A stretch of DNA of 64,000 nucleotides from Ewingella sp963519305 (GTDB taxonomy: Bacteria > Pseudomonadota > Gammaproteobacteria > Enterobacterales > Enterobacteriaceae): positions 1-64,000 of the forward strand of contig CAUQMS010000010.1 of assembly GCA_963519305.1 (NCBI GenBank). The letters are read 5' to 3'. Below, piece after piece: positions 16,000 to 25,618 of the stretch (positions within the stretch are counted from its first letter, which is position 1; each line of letters begins with the position of its first letter). A model generated the notes under the pieces. It searched no databases. It was not told the DNA's origin and was given only the letters and a program-made list of their open reading frames with translations. The position numbers and the translations under genes are program-made.

Positions 16000-17712
16000 A
16001 TGAAAATAAAATCCTGCATAGTGGCGCTGTTTGGAACCGTCATTGGCTACAGTTCGGCCGACATGTTCCCGAGGCTGATTGACCCGAATAACCCGGCTAA
16101 ACTGGCTCAGCCGGTTTCCCAGCCTCCTGCCAAAACACAAAAAATCACCCTTTCCACCCCCAGCCCTGTTCCATCAATGACGCCACAAACGCTGATCGAT
16201 GTCAGACATATCCAGTTTATCGGCGGTACTCGCTATCCGCTGGAATCACTCGCGCAGCCCTTCGCCAAAGACGTCGGCAGGAAAGTGCCGCTGTCCGTGC
16301 TGCTGGCAGCCACCGACAGCATTACCCAGCGCTACCATCGCGATGGTTTTATTCTTTCGTACGCCTATTTACCGGCAGATAACTTTCACGATGGCGTGGT
16401 AAAAATCGGGCTGGTGGAGGGCTATATCTCTGCCACGCAGATTCACAGTGATAATACGCAGGTCGGCCGCTGGCTGAGTAAGCTGTCACAGCACATTATG
16501 GCCGAGAAGCCGCTCACGCAGGACACCTTCGAACGCTATACCCTGCTGATGAACCGCACGCCGGACACCAAAGTGACCGCTTCCGCCAACAATCCCAATA
16601 ATATTTACGGCGCGACAACCCTAAACGTGGATGCACAACGCCAGCGCAACTGGAACATCGCCACGGCGGTGGATACACGCAAAGATGACAGTTCGGCCAT
16701 CGTCAACGCGACGTTGAGCGGTCTCAGCACCTATGGCGAACAACTGGGAATTGCCACGCTTATTCCTCTGGAAAGCAATACGCGCAAAACCTATGCCGGT
16801 CTGAACTATCAGCAGTATGTCGGCGACGATGGCCTGCTGATGCAGCTCAAAGGCAGCTATTACCAGCAGAAAGACAAAGATTACAATCAGATACTGGCGC
16901 TGCCTGATGGAATAAATATCGGTTCCAAAAACACTCAAACGCAGTACAACGGCGGCGTAGTGTTCAGCTATCCGCTGGAATTAACGCGTAAAAATCAGTG
17001 GACGCTCAGCGGCGGGCTGGACTATACCGACAAAAAATACACTTACGACCTGTGGGCTACGCAGGGTGAGCGGCAGGTGCAGCTGCCGGATGTGAACCAG
17101 CGCGTGCGTTATCCCGCGGCGGATATCACCTTGGCGGGTTACCGCGAATTTGATCAGGCCTACTGGAACACCCGTTTCAATGTGCGTCAGGGCATCGATG
17201 GATTGGGGGCGACCAACACAACACCTAATGCTGATCTCAGTTTTACCCGCTGGAAGTTCAACGGCGACGCGGCTTACCTTTTCGACAAAAAATGGCGGTT
17301 GAGTATGTCGGTAGAAGGCGACTGGTCAGATAACGATTTACCCGAACCGGAACGGGTAAATTTTGGCGCGCTGCACTACGGGCGGGGTTATCCGGACAGT
17401 GATGCCTCAGGTGATTATGGCGTCGGCGGGCAGGTCGATATGCGCTATCTCTACGGTGTCGATCAGGGGCCGTGGCTGAAAACCATCCAGCCTTATGTGG
17501 TGGTCGATGCCGCGCATACCGGCTTTAATCAGGGCGGCATCCCGAAACAAAACCTCTCCTCTTATGCGCTGGGCGTGATGTTTGGAGATAACCGTCACTA
17601 CACCATTTCCGTTGAGGCCGCGCGCCCCATCGGCGATCTGCCGGTTGACAGCGATAAGCGTGACTGGCGCTATAACGCCACCTTTACCTATAACTTCAAT
17701 GCCGGTTCCTGA
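16000..17712 (+). CDS. ShlB/FhaC/HecB-family outer-membrane secretion protein (TpsB)
   Basis: A 570-aa two-partner secretion transporter. It has a short signal peptide (MKIKSCIVALFGTVIGYSSA), a proline-rich linker, a POTRA domain (about 65-145, IDVRHIQFIGG to KIGLVEGYI) and a C-terminal beta-barrel rich in alternating aromatic strands. It would export a partner across the outer membrane. No TPS-domain (haemagglutinin-like) exoprotein is adjacent; the only partner is the lipoprotein upstream. ATG 16000 is chosen over 15994 because AAAGGA ends 6 nt before it. The barrel ends in FTYNFNAGS rather than a terminal Phe. Confidence 0.87.
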   Translation: MKIKSCIVALFGTVIGYSSADMFPRLIDPNNPAKLAQPVSQPPAKTQKITLSTPSPVPSMTPQTLIDVRHIQFIGGTRYPLESLAQPFAKDVGRKVPLSVLLAATDSITQRYHRDGFILSYAYLPADNFHDGVVKIGLVEGYISATQIHSDNTQVGRWLSKLSQHIMAEKPLTQDTFERYTLLMNRTPDTKVTASANNPNNIYGATTLNVDAQRQRNWNIATAVDTRKDDSSAIVNATLSGLSTYGEQLGIATLIPLESNTRKTYAGLNYQQYVGDDGLLMQLKGSYYQQKDKDYNQILALPDGINIGSKNTQTQYNGGVVFSYPLELTRKNQWTLSGGLDYTDKKYTYDLWATQGERQVQLPDVNQRVRYPAADITLAGYREFDQAYWNTRFNVRQGIDGLGATNTTPNADLSFTRWKFNGDAAYLFDKKWRLSMSVEGDWSDNDLPEPERVNFGALHYGRGYPDSDASGDYGVGGQVDMRYLYGVDQGPWLKTIQPYVVVDAAHTGFNQGGIPKQNLSSYALGVMFGDNRHYTISVEAARPIGDLPVDSDKRDWRYNATFTYNFNAGS

Positions 17713-17742
17713 CAGCCCAGGTTCTCCGCTGTAAACAGACAT

Positions 17743-17773
17743 AAAAAAACCACACTCATGAGTGTGGTTTTTC
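17743..17773. terminator. Bidirectional terminator between TpsB gene and trpS
   Basis: A perfect palindrome, AACCACACTC/GAGTGTGGTT, flanked by A-run on one side and T-run on the other. It serves both convergent genes. Confidence 0.92.
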
Positions 17774-17788
17774 AGCACGATGTAACGA

Positions 17789-18805
17789 TCAGGAGGCGGG
17801 AACGAAACCAATCGCTTCGTAGACTTTTGCCAGCGTAACCTGCGCGCGGGCGCGGGCTTTCTCAGCACCATCGCGCATGATCTGCTGTAAAAGCACTTCG
17901 TCATTGCGAAAACGGGTATAGCGCTCTTGCAACTCACTCAGCATGCCGGCAACCGCTTCGGCGACCGCGCCTTTCAGATGACCATACATCTGGCCTTCAA
18001 ATTCCGCTTCCAGCTCGGCAATGGTTTTACCATTCACGCCGGAAAGGATATCCAGCAGGTTGGAAACACCCGGTTTGTTCTTCACATCGTAGCGCACAAC
18101 CGGCGGCTCTTCGGAGTCAGTCATCGCGCTTTTGATTTTTTTGGTCACCGCTTTCGGATCTTCCAGCAGGCCAATCACGTTTTTACGGTTATCGTCTGAC
18201 TTGGACATCTTCTTGGTCGGTTCCTGCAACGACATGACACGTGCACCGGATTTCGGAATAAACGGCTCAGGCACGCAGAACACATCGCCATACAGCGCGT
18301 TGAAACGGCTGGCGATATCACGGCTCAGCTCAAGATGTTGTTTCTGGTCTTCACCGACCGGGACCTGATTGGTCTGGTACAACAGAATGTCTGCAGCCAT
18401 CAGCACCGGATAATCGAACAAACCTGCGGTAATGCTCTCGCTGTTGGAGCTTTCGTAGCGCGCTGATTTATCTTTAAACTGCGTCATACGGCCCAGTTCG
18501 CCGAAGTAGGTATAGCAGTTCAGCGCCCAGCTCAGCTGAGTATGTTCAGGGACATGGGATTGCACAAAAATGGTACTTTTTTGCGGGTCAATACCGCAAG
18601 CCAGATACAACGCCAGCGTGTCGAGAGTGGCCTTGCGCAGCTGCGCAGGATCCTGACGCACGGTGATGGCATGCAGGTCTACGATGCAGTAAATGCACTC
18701 GTAGTCATCCTGCAACTTCACCCACTGACGCAGCGCACCCATGTAGTTGCCAATGGTCAGTTCACCAGACGGTTGTGCACCACTAAATACGATGGGTTTA
18801 CTCAT
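17789..18805 (-). CDS. trpS: Tryptophanyl-tRNA synthetase
   Basis: A class-Ic aminoacyl-tRNA synthetase of 338 aa (E. coli 334) that charges tRNA-Trp. The HIGH-equivalent TIGNY (17-21) follows the SGAQPSGEL entry, and the KMSKS loop appears as KKMSKSDDN. The gene is last of the dam-rpe-gph-trpS order and ends at a shared terminator with the convergent TpsB gene. Confidence 0.97.
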   Translation of the reverse strand: MSKPIVFSGAQPSGELTIGNYMGALRQWVKLQDDYECIYCIVDLHAITVRQDPAQLRKATLDTLALYLACGIDPQKSTIFVQSHVPEHTQLSWALNCYTYFGELGRMTQFKDKSARYESSNSESITAGLFDYPVLMAADILLYQTNQVPVGEDQKQHLELSRDIASRFNALYGDVFCVPEPFIPKSGARVMSLQEPTKKMSKSDDNRKNVIGLLEDPKAVTKKIKSAMTDSEEPPVVRYDVKNKPGVSNLLDILSGVNGKTIAELEAEFEGQMYGHLKGAVAEAVAGMLSELQERYTRFRNDEVLLQQIMRDGAEKARARAQVTLAKVYEAIGFVPAS

Positions 18806-18831
18806 TTTTATGCTTCCTGATCTTTTAAGGA

Positions 18832-19506
18832 TTACAGCCCAAAAGCGGGCAAGAGGTCGGCGAAATGTTCGAGGACGCGATCGGGCTTGCTCAGCGCGAT
18901 GCTTTCACCGTAGTTGTAACCGTACGTCAAACCGACGCAGCGGCAACCGGCGGCCTGTGCCGCCTGAATATCATTGCGTGAATCGCCAACAAAAACCAGT
19001 TCGCTGGCCCGCAGACCGAGCTTCGCGAGCATCAGGTATATGGGAGCTGGATGCGGTTTTTTTTGCGCGACATCATCGCCGCCAATAACGACTGTAAAAT
19101 ATTCGGCAATATCGAGCGAGTTCAGCAACGGTGCGACAAATGGCGTGGGCTTGTTGGTGATAAGTCCCATCGGCACGCCTTTGGCTTTCAGCGCCGCCAG
19201 TGTCTCTTTCACCTGCGGGTATAACTTGCTGCCACTGGCAGCCGTTTCCGCATAGTAATGGTCAAATTTGTCGCGGATTTTCTGGCAAAACTCTGGCGAA
19301 ACATCACCTTCGGCCCAGCGTACGGCGCGCTCTACCATCACATCAGCGCCGTTGCCAATCCAGGTGCTGATGCGCTCAACGCCGGCAGCGGGCAGACCGA
19401 ACGCTTTCAATGCCATATCAACAGCGTCAGCCAGACCCGGCGCGCTGTCGACCAACGTGCCGTCAAGATCAAAGGCGACGCCCAGCGGATTCATTGACTC
19501 AGCCAT
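18832..19506 (-). CDS. gph: Phosphoglycolate phosphatase
   Basis: A HAD-superfamily phosphatase of 224 aa (E. coli Gph 252) that removes 2-phosphoglycolate arising from DNA repair. Motif I is FDLDGTLVDS with D13 and D15, motif II lies in GLITNKPT, and motif IV in FVGDSRNDI. The ATG at 19506 is preferred to an upstream start since GAAGG precedes it. It overlaps the end of rpe by 8 nt, as in the conserved E. coli operon. Confidence 0.93.
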   Translation of the reverse strand: MAESMNPLGVAFDLDGTLVDSAPGLADAVDMALKAFGLPAAGVERISTWIGNGADVMVERAVRWAEGDVSPEFCQKIRDKFDHYYAETAASGSKLYPQVKETLAALKAKGVPMGLITNKPTPFVAPLLNSLDIAEYFTVVIGGDDVAQKKPHPAPIYLMLAKLGLRASELVFVGDSRNDIQAAQAAGCRCVGLTYGYNYGESIALSKPDRVLEHFADLLPAFGL

Positions 19507-20188
19507 GGGAAACCTTCGCAAGTTCACTGCGCATGTGATCAATCACCGTGCGGTAATCCGGCTGGTTAAAGATAGCGGAACCGGCAACAAACATGTCTGC
19601 ACCCGCGGCCGCAATCTCACCAATGTTTTCAGCTTTCACGCCACCGTCAATTTCCAGACGAATGTCATAACCGCTGTCATCGATCAATTTACGCACCTGA
19701 CGCAGCTTATCGAGCGTACCGGGAATAAACGACTGGCCGCCAAAGCCCGGGTTAACCGACATCAGCAAGATCACGTCGAGTTTATCCATCACGTAATCCA
19801 GATAGCTTAATGACGTCGCAGGGTTAAACACCAGACCGGCTTTACAACCATGCTCTCTGATCAGCTGGATGGTGCGGTCAACGTGCTCAGAGGCTTCCGG
19901 GTGGAAAGAGATATAGGTGGCACCGGCGGCGGCGAAATCCGGGATCAGGCGATCGACCGGTTTGACCATCAGGTGCACGTCAATCGGCGCGTTAATCCCG
20001 GCTTTTTGCAGGTAATTATGCAGTGACTGACACACCAGCGGCCCTATCGTCAGATTAGGGACGTAGTGGTTATCCATTACGTCAAAGTGTACGACGTCTC
20101 CGCCAGCTTCCAGTGCTTTAGCCGTGTCTTCACCCAGACGGGCGAAGTCAGCCGATAAAATGGACGGGGCAATCAAAAACTTTTTCAT
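19499..20188 (-). CDS. rpe: Ribulose-phosphate 3-epimerase
   Basis: A TIM-barrel epimerase of 229 aa (E. coli 225) that interconverts ribulose-5-phosphate and xylulose-5-phosphate. Metal and catalytic segments are visible: IAPSILSADFARLG, VHFDVMDNHYVPN, DVHLMV, MSVNPGFGGQSFI and LEIDGGV. Lies between dam and gph. Confidence 0.96.
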   Translation of the reverse strand: MKKFLIAPSILSADFARLGEDTAKALEAGGDVVHFDVMDNHYVPNLTIGPLVCQSLHNYLQKAGINAPIDVHLMVKPVDRLIPDFAAAGATYISFHPEASEHVDRTIQLIREHGCKAGLVFNPATSLSYLDYVMDKLDVILLMSVNPGFGGQSFIPGTLDKLRQVRKLIDDSGYDIRLEIDGGVKAENIGEIAAAGADMFVAGSAIFNQPDYRTVIDHMRSELAKVSHG

Positions 20189-20240
20189 CCGCTTCTCCAG
20201 ACAAGAGGGTTACGAACTGGTCTGCGCGACTTCACGCAAA

Positions 20241-21053
20241 TCAGCGATAGAGCGCCAAAAGTTCATTCACTTTACTGCGTTGCGATACGTTGCTGCTGAT
20301 GGTCCGGCGGGCCGAAACACGGTGCAACGTCGCCTGGGCATACCATTCCAGCGTCAGCGGGGTCTCATGGTTGGAGATCAGAACCGGTACATCATTTTCT
20401 GACGAAAGGTGGTACGCGAGGCGCGCCAGGTTCATTTGATCATCCATGCTGAAGCTATTGGTGTGGTAGGCCGTAAAATTCGCCGTTGCCGACAGTGGCG
20501 CATATGGGGGATCACAATACACCACCGAACCTGACTGCGCTTTCAGCAATGTTTCCTGGTAATGCTCACAGACAAACCGTGCATTCTGCGCTTTTTCGGC
20601 AAACCAGTAGAGTTCAGTCTCAGGGAAATAGGGCTTTTTATAGCGGCCAAACGGCACGTTGAACGCACCGCTGAGGTTATAACGGCACAGGCCGTTGTAA
20701 CAATGGCGATTGAGATAGAGAAAAAGCACCGAGCGCCGGTAAATATCCGTACTCTGGTTAAATTCCGCTCTCAGGGCATAAAATTGCTCTGACTGATTAA
20801 ACTCAGGGGAAAAAAACACGCGGGCATCACGCACGAATTCATCGGTGCGTGTTTTCACAATATCGTAGAGGTTAATCAGATCACTGTTGATGTCGGCCAG
20901 AATGTACGATTTGTAATCGGTATTCAGAAATACCGACCCCGCACCAACAAAAGGCTCTATCAGGCAATCTCCTGCTGGTAGATGACGTTTGATGTCATCT
21001 ACCAGCGGATATTTGCCACCAGCCCATTTCAAAAAAGCGCGGTTTTTCTTCAT
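20241..21053 (-). CDS. dam: DNA adenine methyltransferase Dam (GATC)
   Basis: An N6-adenine methylase of 270 aa (E. coli 278), class alpha. The SAM site FVGAGSVF (35-42) and the catalytic DPPY (181-184) are intact, and the N-terminal RAFLKWAGGKYPL is typical. It methylates GATC for mismatch repair, SeqA control and gene regulation. It lies between damX and rpe, as in E. coli. Confidence 0.96.
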   Translation of the reverse strand: MKKNRAFLKWAGGKYPLVDDIKRHLPAGDCLIEPFVGAGSVFLNTDYKSYILADINSDLINLYDIVKTRTDEFVRDARVFFSPEFNQSEQFYALRAEFNQSTDIYRRSVLFLYLNRHCYNGLCRYNLSGAFNVPFGRYKKPYFPETELYWFAEKAQNARFVCEHYQETLLKAQSGSVVYCDPPYAPLSATANFTAYHTNSFSMDDQMNLARLAYHLSSENDVPVLISNHETPLTLEWYAQATLHRVSARRTISSNVSQRSKVNELLALYR

Positions 21054-21133
21054 GCCGTCAGTTAGCTACTTATACAATTCACAGCCGCGGATTGTACCCT
21101 GTTTTTAGACAGCAAATCGCGTTGAGATCAGAT

Positions 21134-22192
21134 TCATTTTTTCAGGTCTTGCTGTACCTGATGTACAGGCTTAACCCACGGTTTTTTAGCCTGTACTTCA
21201 GCAGGTAAGCTGGAGATGGCGCTTTTGGCTTCGGCCGATGACGCATAATTACCGCTTACCAACACATACCACGGCTTGCCGTCTCGGGATGTCTGATAAA
21301 CCAGATAGTTTTTCAGACCCTGCTGTTTAGCAAACGCATTCAGACTAGTGGACTGGGAAGCCCCGCTGAGTTGAAGCGTAAAGTGGCTACCCGGAGCAGC
21401 TTTGATAGCACCACCAGAACCGGTTGCTGCACTTGCCGTCGCAACAGGTTTCGTTGTTTCTTTGGCCGGATGGGATGCCGCAGTCGCAGGCTTCGCCTGT
21501 ACCGGTTTTTTGGATTCATGGGCTGGCGCGGTGGTATGCGTCTTAGCCGGTTTGGTCACTGCTGGTTTGGTGTTCGCCGTCTGCTGAGGGGTACGCGTCG
21601 CGACTGGCGCTTTGCCTTTCGCTGCACCGTCAACGGTGGCTGGTGCCGTCGGCAACGACGTCAAGGATTGCGTACCTGCACTCATGCCATCCTGCGCAGC
21701 GGCGTTAACCTGCCCTTGTTGCGAAGAGAGTGCATCAGACATGTCACCTGGCAGATCCACGCGCTCTTTTGCCTGACCATTGTCAGGTTGCGGCTGGGCA
21801 TCCGTCGGTGTAGGGGAAATAGGTGGCATACCCACATTTTGTTGTGGCTGCTGACCATTATTCGCCTGGGAGGTATTACTGGCCTGAGCGGTGTTTTCTT
21901 GCGCCTGAGCTGAAGGCTGTGCAGGCGCCGCAGCATCATTACCCGAACCAGACAGATTAATGTCTTTAGGGCCGTTGCCCGGTGCGTTATTGGTTTCGTG
22001 CTGTGTTGGAGCTTTAAGAGCGGAGCCGATACCGACGATCAGTAAAATCAGTACCAAAATGCCCACACCAATCATCAGGTGTTGACGTGATACTGCAAGT
22101 TTTGGTGCAGAAGGAGCCGGTTTACGCGAGCGCGGTGGACGGCGATCGCTGGTGTCTGGCTTAAGATCGTCTTCCGGTGTTAAATCATCCAT
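21134..22192 (-). CDS. damX: Cell-division protein DamX (SPOR domain)
   Basis: A 352-aa bitopic inner-membrane protein. A short cytoplasmic N-terminus precedes one membrane segment at about 40-58 (LMIGVGILVLILLIVGIGSAL). A long Gln/Pro/Ala/Thr-rich linker follows, then a C-terminal SPOR domain (about 273-350, FTLQLSGASQ to AKKPWVKPV) that binds denuded peptidoglycan at the septum. E. coli DamX is longer (about 428 aa) through its linker. Between aroB and dam. Confidence 0.9.
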   Translation of the reverse strand: MDDLTPEDDLKPDTSDRRPPRSRKPAPSAPKLAVSRQHLMIGVGILVLILLIVGIGSALKAPTQHETNNAPGNGPKDINLSGSGNDAAAPAQPSAQAQENTAQASNTSQANNGQQPQQNVGMPPISPTPTDAQPQPDNGQAKERVDLPGDMSDALSSQQGQVNAAAQDGMSAGTQSLTSLPTAPATVDGAAKGKAPVATRTPQQTANTKPAVTKPAKTHTTAPAHESKKPVQAKPATAASHPAKETTKPVATASAATGSGGAIKAAPGSHFTLQLSGASQSTSLNAFAKQQGLKNYLVYQTSRDGKPWYVLVSGNYASSAEAKSAISSLPAEVQAKKPWVKPVHQVQQDLKK

Positions 22193-22328
22193 CTAAAACC
22201 TCCAACCCGGCTAAAAGCCTGCAAAAGCGGCTTTATGCGGAGCAACTATCCTGACTGATAAATATAACGCTTTGCTGGCAAAGGGTTAATCGGTAAGACA
22301 AGGCCTGTGAGATAGCCCACAAACTCTG

Positions 22329-23411
22329 TTACCGGCAATCCTCAATCGACGCCAGCACCATTTCATGTGACACACCAGAGCGAACTTCAGACTGACCAAT
22401 CGCTTTCGGTAAAACCAGACGCAGCTCACCGGCCAGCACTTTTTTATCACGCATCATGTGCGGCAAATAAGCTTCAGCCGCCATTTCCAAAGGTCCGGTA
22501 ACCGGTAACCCGGCACGCAGCAGCAAGTTTTTAACCCTCGCAATGTCGGTCAGGCTGAACTGGCCCAAACGGTGTGCGGTGTAACAAGCCATCACCATGC
22601 CAGCCGCAACGGCTTCACCGTGTAACCAGTTACCGTAGCCCATTTCAGCTTCGATGGCGTGCCCGTAAGTATGACCAAGATTAAGCAAAGCGCGCATACC
22701 GTTTTCGCGTTCATCGGCAGCGACGACTTCAGCTTTCAGCTCGCAGCAACGACGGATGCAATAGGCCAGCGCATTCATATCCAGCGCCAACAGGGCATCC
22801 ATGTTGTCTTCAAGCCATACAAAGAAGTCGGCATCCAAAATAATGCCGTATTTAATGACCTCTGCCATGCCGGAAGACATCTCACGGGCAGGAAGAGTAC
22901 GCAGGCAATCAAGATCGACCACAACCGAAGCCGGTTGATAGAACGCGCCAATCATGTTTTTGCCGAGCGGATGGTTGACGGCAGTTTTGCCACCAACGGA
23001 GGAATCGACCTGAGATAACAGCGTGGTAGGTACCTGAATAAAGCGTACCCCACGCTGATAACTGGCGGCAGCAAAGCCGGTCAAATCGCCAACCACACCG
23101 CCACCGAGGGCAATAAGCGTGGTATCACGACCATGAGGTTTTTCCAGCAGCGCCGAAAAAACCTCATTAAGAACAGACAGGGATTTGTATTGTTCACCAT
23201 CAGGCAGTATCACCTGATCAACACGAACGCCTGCCTGCTCCAGGACTGAGCGAACTGAGTCCAGATAGAGAGGTGCCAGAGTCTGGTTTGTTACCAGCAT
23301 GACCTGATCACCCGCCTTTACAGGCATAAAAGAAGCCGGATCGTGGAACAACCCGGCAGCAATCGTAATGGGGTAGCTTCGCTCCCCTAACGTTACGGTA
23401 ATCCTCTCCAT
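22329..23411 (-). CDS. aroB: 3-dehydroquinate synthase
   Basis: A shikimate-pathway enzyme of 360 aa (E. coli 362) that cyclises DAHP to 3-dehydroquinate with NAD+ and a metal. Visible features are ALGGGVVGDLTGFAAASYQRG, PTTLLSQVDSSVGGKTAVN, NMIGAFYQP and the metal histidines in LNLGHTYGHAIE and WLHGEAVAAGM. Follows aroK closely. Confidence 0.97.
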   Translation of the reverse strand: MERITVTLGERSYPITIAAGLFHDPASFMPVKAGDQVMLVTNQTLAPLYLDSVRSVLEQAGVRVDQVILPDGEQYKSLSVLNEVFSALLEKPHGRDTTLIALGGGVVGDLTGFAAASYQRGVRFIQVPTTLLSQVDSSVGGKTAVNHPLGKNMIGAFYQPASVVVDLDCLRTLPAREMSSGMAEVIKYGIILDADFFVWLEDNMDALLALDMNALAYCIRRCCELKAEVVAADERENGMRALLNLGHTYGHAIEAEMGYGNWLHGEAVAAGMVMACYTAHRLGQFSLTDIARVKNLLLRAGLPVTGPLEMAAEAYLPHMMRDKKVLAGELRLVLPKAIGQSEVRSGVSHEMVLASIEDCR

Positions 23412-23468
23412 TTCGCGCTCAGTGACCTTCTTAACTTACACCCTCAGGCAATAACAGAATGCCAAAAA

Positions 23469-23990
23469 TCAGTTGCTTTCCAACATGTTAATAATTTGGT
23501 TGGCAACCACTTTGGCGCTTTGATCGTCAGTACGGATAGTCACATCCGCAATTTCTTCATACAGAGGGTTGCGTTCTTTCGCCAGTGCTTCAAGCACTTC
23601 GCGTGGGGGTGCACTCACCTGTAATAATGGACGTTTTTTGTCGCGTTGTGTACGCGCCAATTGTTTTTCGATGGTAGTTTCAAGATAGACGACAACGCCA
23701 CGCGCTGACAAACGGTTACGGGTTTCACGTGATTTAACAGAACCCCCGCCGGTCGCCAGAACGATGCCTTGCTTTTCTGTGAGTTCGTTGATCACTTTTT
23801 CTTCGCGGTCGCGGAATCCGTCTTCGCCTTCTAAATCAAATACCCAGCCCACATCAGCTCCGGTGCGTCGCTCAATTTCGTGATCGGAGTCGAAAAACTC
23901 CATATTGAGTTGCTGAGCTAACTGTCGACCAATAGTGCTTTTGCCGGCACCCATAGGCCCAACCAGAAAGATATTGCGTTTCTCTGCCAT
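23469..23990 (-). CDS. aroK: Shikimate kinase I
   Basis: A P-loop kinase of 173 aa, identical in length to E. coli AroK. It phosphorylates shikimate at the 3-hydroxyl. The Walker A is GPMGAGKST (11-19). The shikimate site is FFDSDHEIE, and ATGGGSV and the lid RTQRDKKRP are present. Start 23990 gives MAEKRNIFLVG as in E. coli; the upstream extension to 24044 is rejected. Confidence 0.97.
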   Translation of the reverse strand: MAEKRNIFLVGPMGAGKSTIGRQLAQQLNMEFFDSDHEIERRTGADVGWVFDLEGEDGFRDREEKVINELTEKQGIVLATGGGSVKSRETRNRLSARGVVVYLETTIEKQLARTQRDKKRPLLQVSAPPREVLEALAKERNPLYEEIADVTIRTDDQSAKVVANQIINMLESN

Positions 23991-24334
23991 GTTTTTCGGT
24001 ATTACTAAGACAATTCGTTGATGATAACCCGCCCCGCCAATCAAATTAGCGGCGGGACCTAAACTGAAACCTCATGAGCGGTAGTGCGAGATCAGACAAA
24101 AATTATCTCAACACTCTTGGTAGTTTGGCAACCGAATAAATCGCATCGCGCGCCGCGGGAGGGAAACCGTACGTTTTTATCGGCGTTTCAGCAGTCATTA
24201 AAAATCACGGTGCTCAATTCGGTAACCCTTGTAAGCTAATTCGGCCGCAGCGTCAAACTCAGAAGCCTTTCGTGACACAAAAAGTTGCATAAGCTCAACG
24301 CTATTCTGCCGTTTTAGTCACGCCAACACCCCGA
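23991..24334. other. Intergenic region between hofQ and aroK, no gene seen
   Basis: About 340 nt with no credible ORF. It should carry the aroK promoter and leader. A GC-rich imperfect hairpin (CCCGCC near 24030-24056) lies just upstream of aroK, but no convincing operator or terminator is seen. Confidence 0.5.
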
Positions 24335-25618
24335 TTAATGGCGGCTAATTAAGGTTGGTGTAATAAAAATGACCAATTCGCGGCGCTTCATGCTTTTTGT
24401 TTGCTGTTTGAATAAAGATCCCATGACGGGGATGTCGCCAAGCACCGGCACTTTATTTTCCGTGTTCTGATTTTGGCGCTGAAAAATGCCGCCTAACACA
24501 ATAGTTTCTCCATCTTTGACCGTTACCTGAGTCTTAATTTCCTGTTTATCGATGGCCAGCGCCTCGCCTTCGGCCTGTTTGATGGTGCGCCCTGGCATGT
24601 TCTGACTGATTTGTAGCGCCAGCGTAATATCACCGTTACGCTGAATTTTCGGCGTAACCTCCATGCCCAGCACCGCCTCTTTAAATTCTATCGACGTGCT
24701 TCCGCTGGCCCCGCTGGAAACCTGATAGGGGATTTCCGTCCCCTGTTTGATGCTGGCCGTCTGCATGTGCGCAGTCAGGAGGCGCGGGCTGGCGATAATT
24801 TCCACCTGATCTTCCTGCTCCAGCGCCGTCAGCTCCAGATCCAATATTCGCCCGCTGATGTGTGCCAGATTAAAGCCCATTGTCGCGATGGGATTCTCCA
24901 CCGGCATTCCCATGCTGAAATTATTCACTCTGACCGATTTTGTGATCGGGTTATCACCCGTAAATCCCCAGCGGACACCAAGCTCACGCAGACTCTCAGT
25001 GTTCATAGTGACAATATGGGCAGCCAGTTGTACCTGCTGTAACGGCATGTCCATCTCTTTTAACCAGGGCGTGATGGTATCGAGCGCCTGCCGGGTATCG
25101 CGGATTAGCAGCGTATTAGTACGAACATCGGCAGAAGCATGGCCTTTATCCGACAACAACGTGCCTTTCTGAGCATTCAGGCTGGCGGCGGTTTCGGTGG
25201 CATCTGCGTTTTGCAATGCCAGTGTCAGGCTTTCCAGCGGGCGCTGCTGGAGTTCGCGCTCGCTCTCCTCCTGCTGTTTCTGCCGTTGAGCCGCGGGATC
25301 AATTTGCGGAAAAACCATCAGCACATTGCCCTGCTGCCGCTGCGTCAGCTTTCCCATCTGCAGGATGATCTCCATCGCCTGCTGCCACGGAACTTCTTTC
25401 AGCCGGACACTGAGTTTACCTTCCACACCCGGTGCGGTGACCAGATTCATCTGCCGGTGCTCGGCCAGTGCCTGCAAAATAACGGTCAGAGGCGTATCCA
25501 GAAATTCCAAGGTGACGGGCTTGATAGCGGCTTGCGGCGCTGCCGCGATACCGGCACCACTCAGCACCAGTAAGGCGATGATTCCCGCCCCCCACACGGC
25601 TCTTTTAACTTTCTTCAT
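24335..25618 (-). CDS. hofQ: HofQ, secretin of the DNA-utilisation/type IV pilus-like system
   Basis: A 427-aa secretin of the PilQ family (E. coli HofQ 412). It has an N-terminal signal segment, an STN/AMIN-like N-domain (TLEFLDTPLTVILQALAE), an N1 domain with TNTLLIRDTRQALD, and the C-terminal secretin domain. The latter shows IASPRLLTAHMQTASIKQGTEIPYQ and VPVLGDIPVMGSLF, then RRELVIFITPTLI. It forms an outer-membrane pore. In E. coli, hofMNOPQ are needed for growth on extracellular DNA. It overlaps the fused hofO/P gene by 4 nt. Confidence 0.93.
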   Translation of the reverse strand: MKKVKRAVWGAGIIALLVLSGAGIAAAPQAAIKPVTLEFLDTPLTVILQALAEHRQMNLVTAPGVEGKLSVRLKEVPWQQAMEIILQMGKLTQRQQGNVLMVFPQIDPAAQRQKQQEESERELQQRPLESLTLALQNADATETAASLNAQKGTLLSDKGHASADVRTNTLLIRDTRQALDTITPWLKEMDMPLQQVQLAAHIVTMNTESLRELGVRWGFTGDNPITKSVRVNNFSMGMPVENPIATMGFNLAHISGRILDLELTALEQEDQVEIIASPRLLTAHMQTASIKQGTEIPYQVSSGASGSTSIEFKEAVLGMEVTPKIQRNGDITLALQISQNMPGRTIKQAEGEALAIDKQEIKTQVTVKDGETIVLGGIFQRQNQNTENKVPVLGDIPVMGSLFKQQTKSMKRRELVIFITPTLISRH

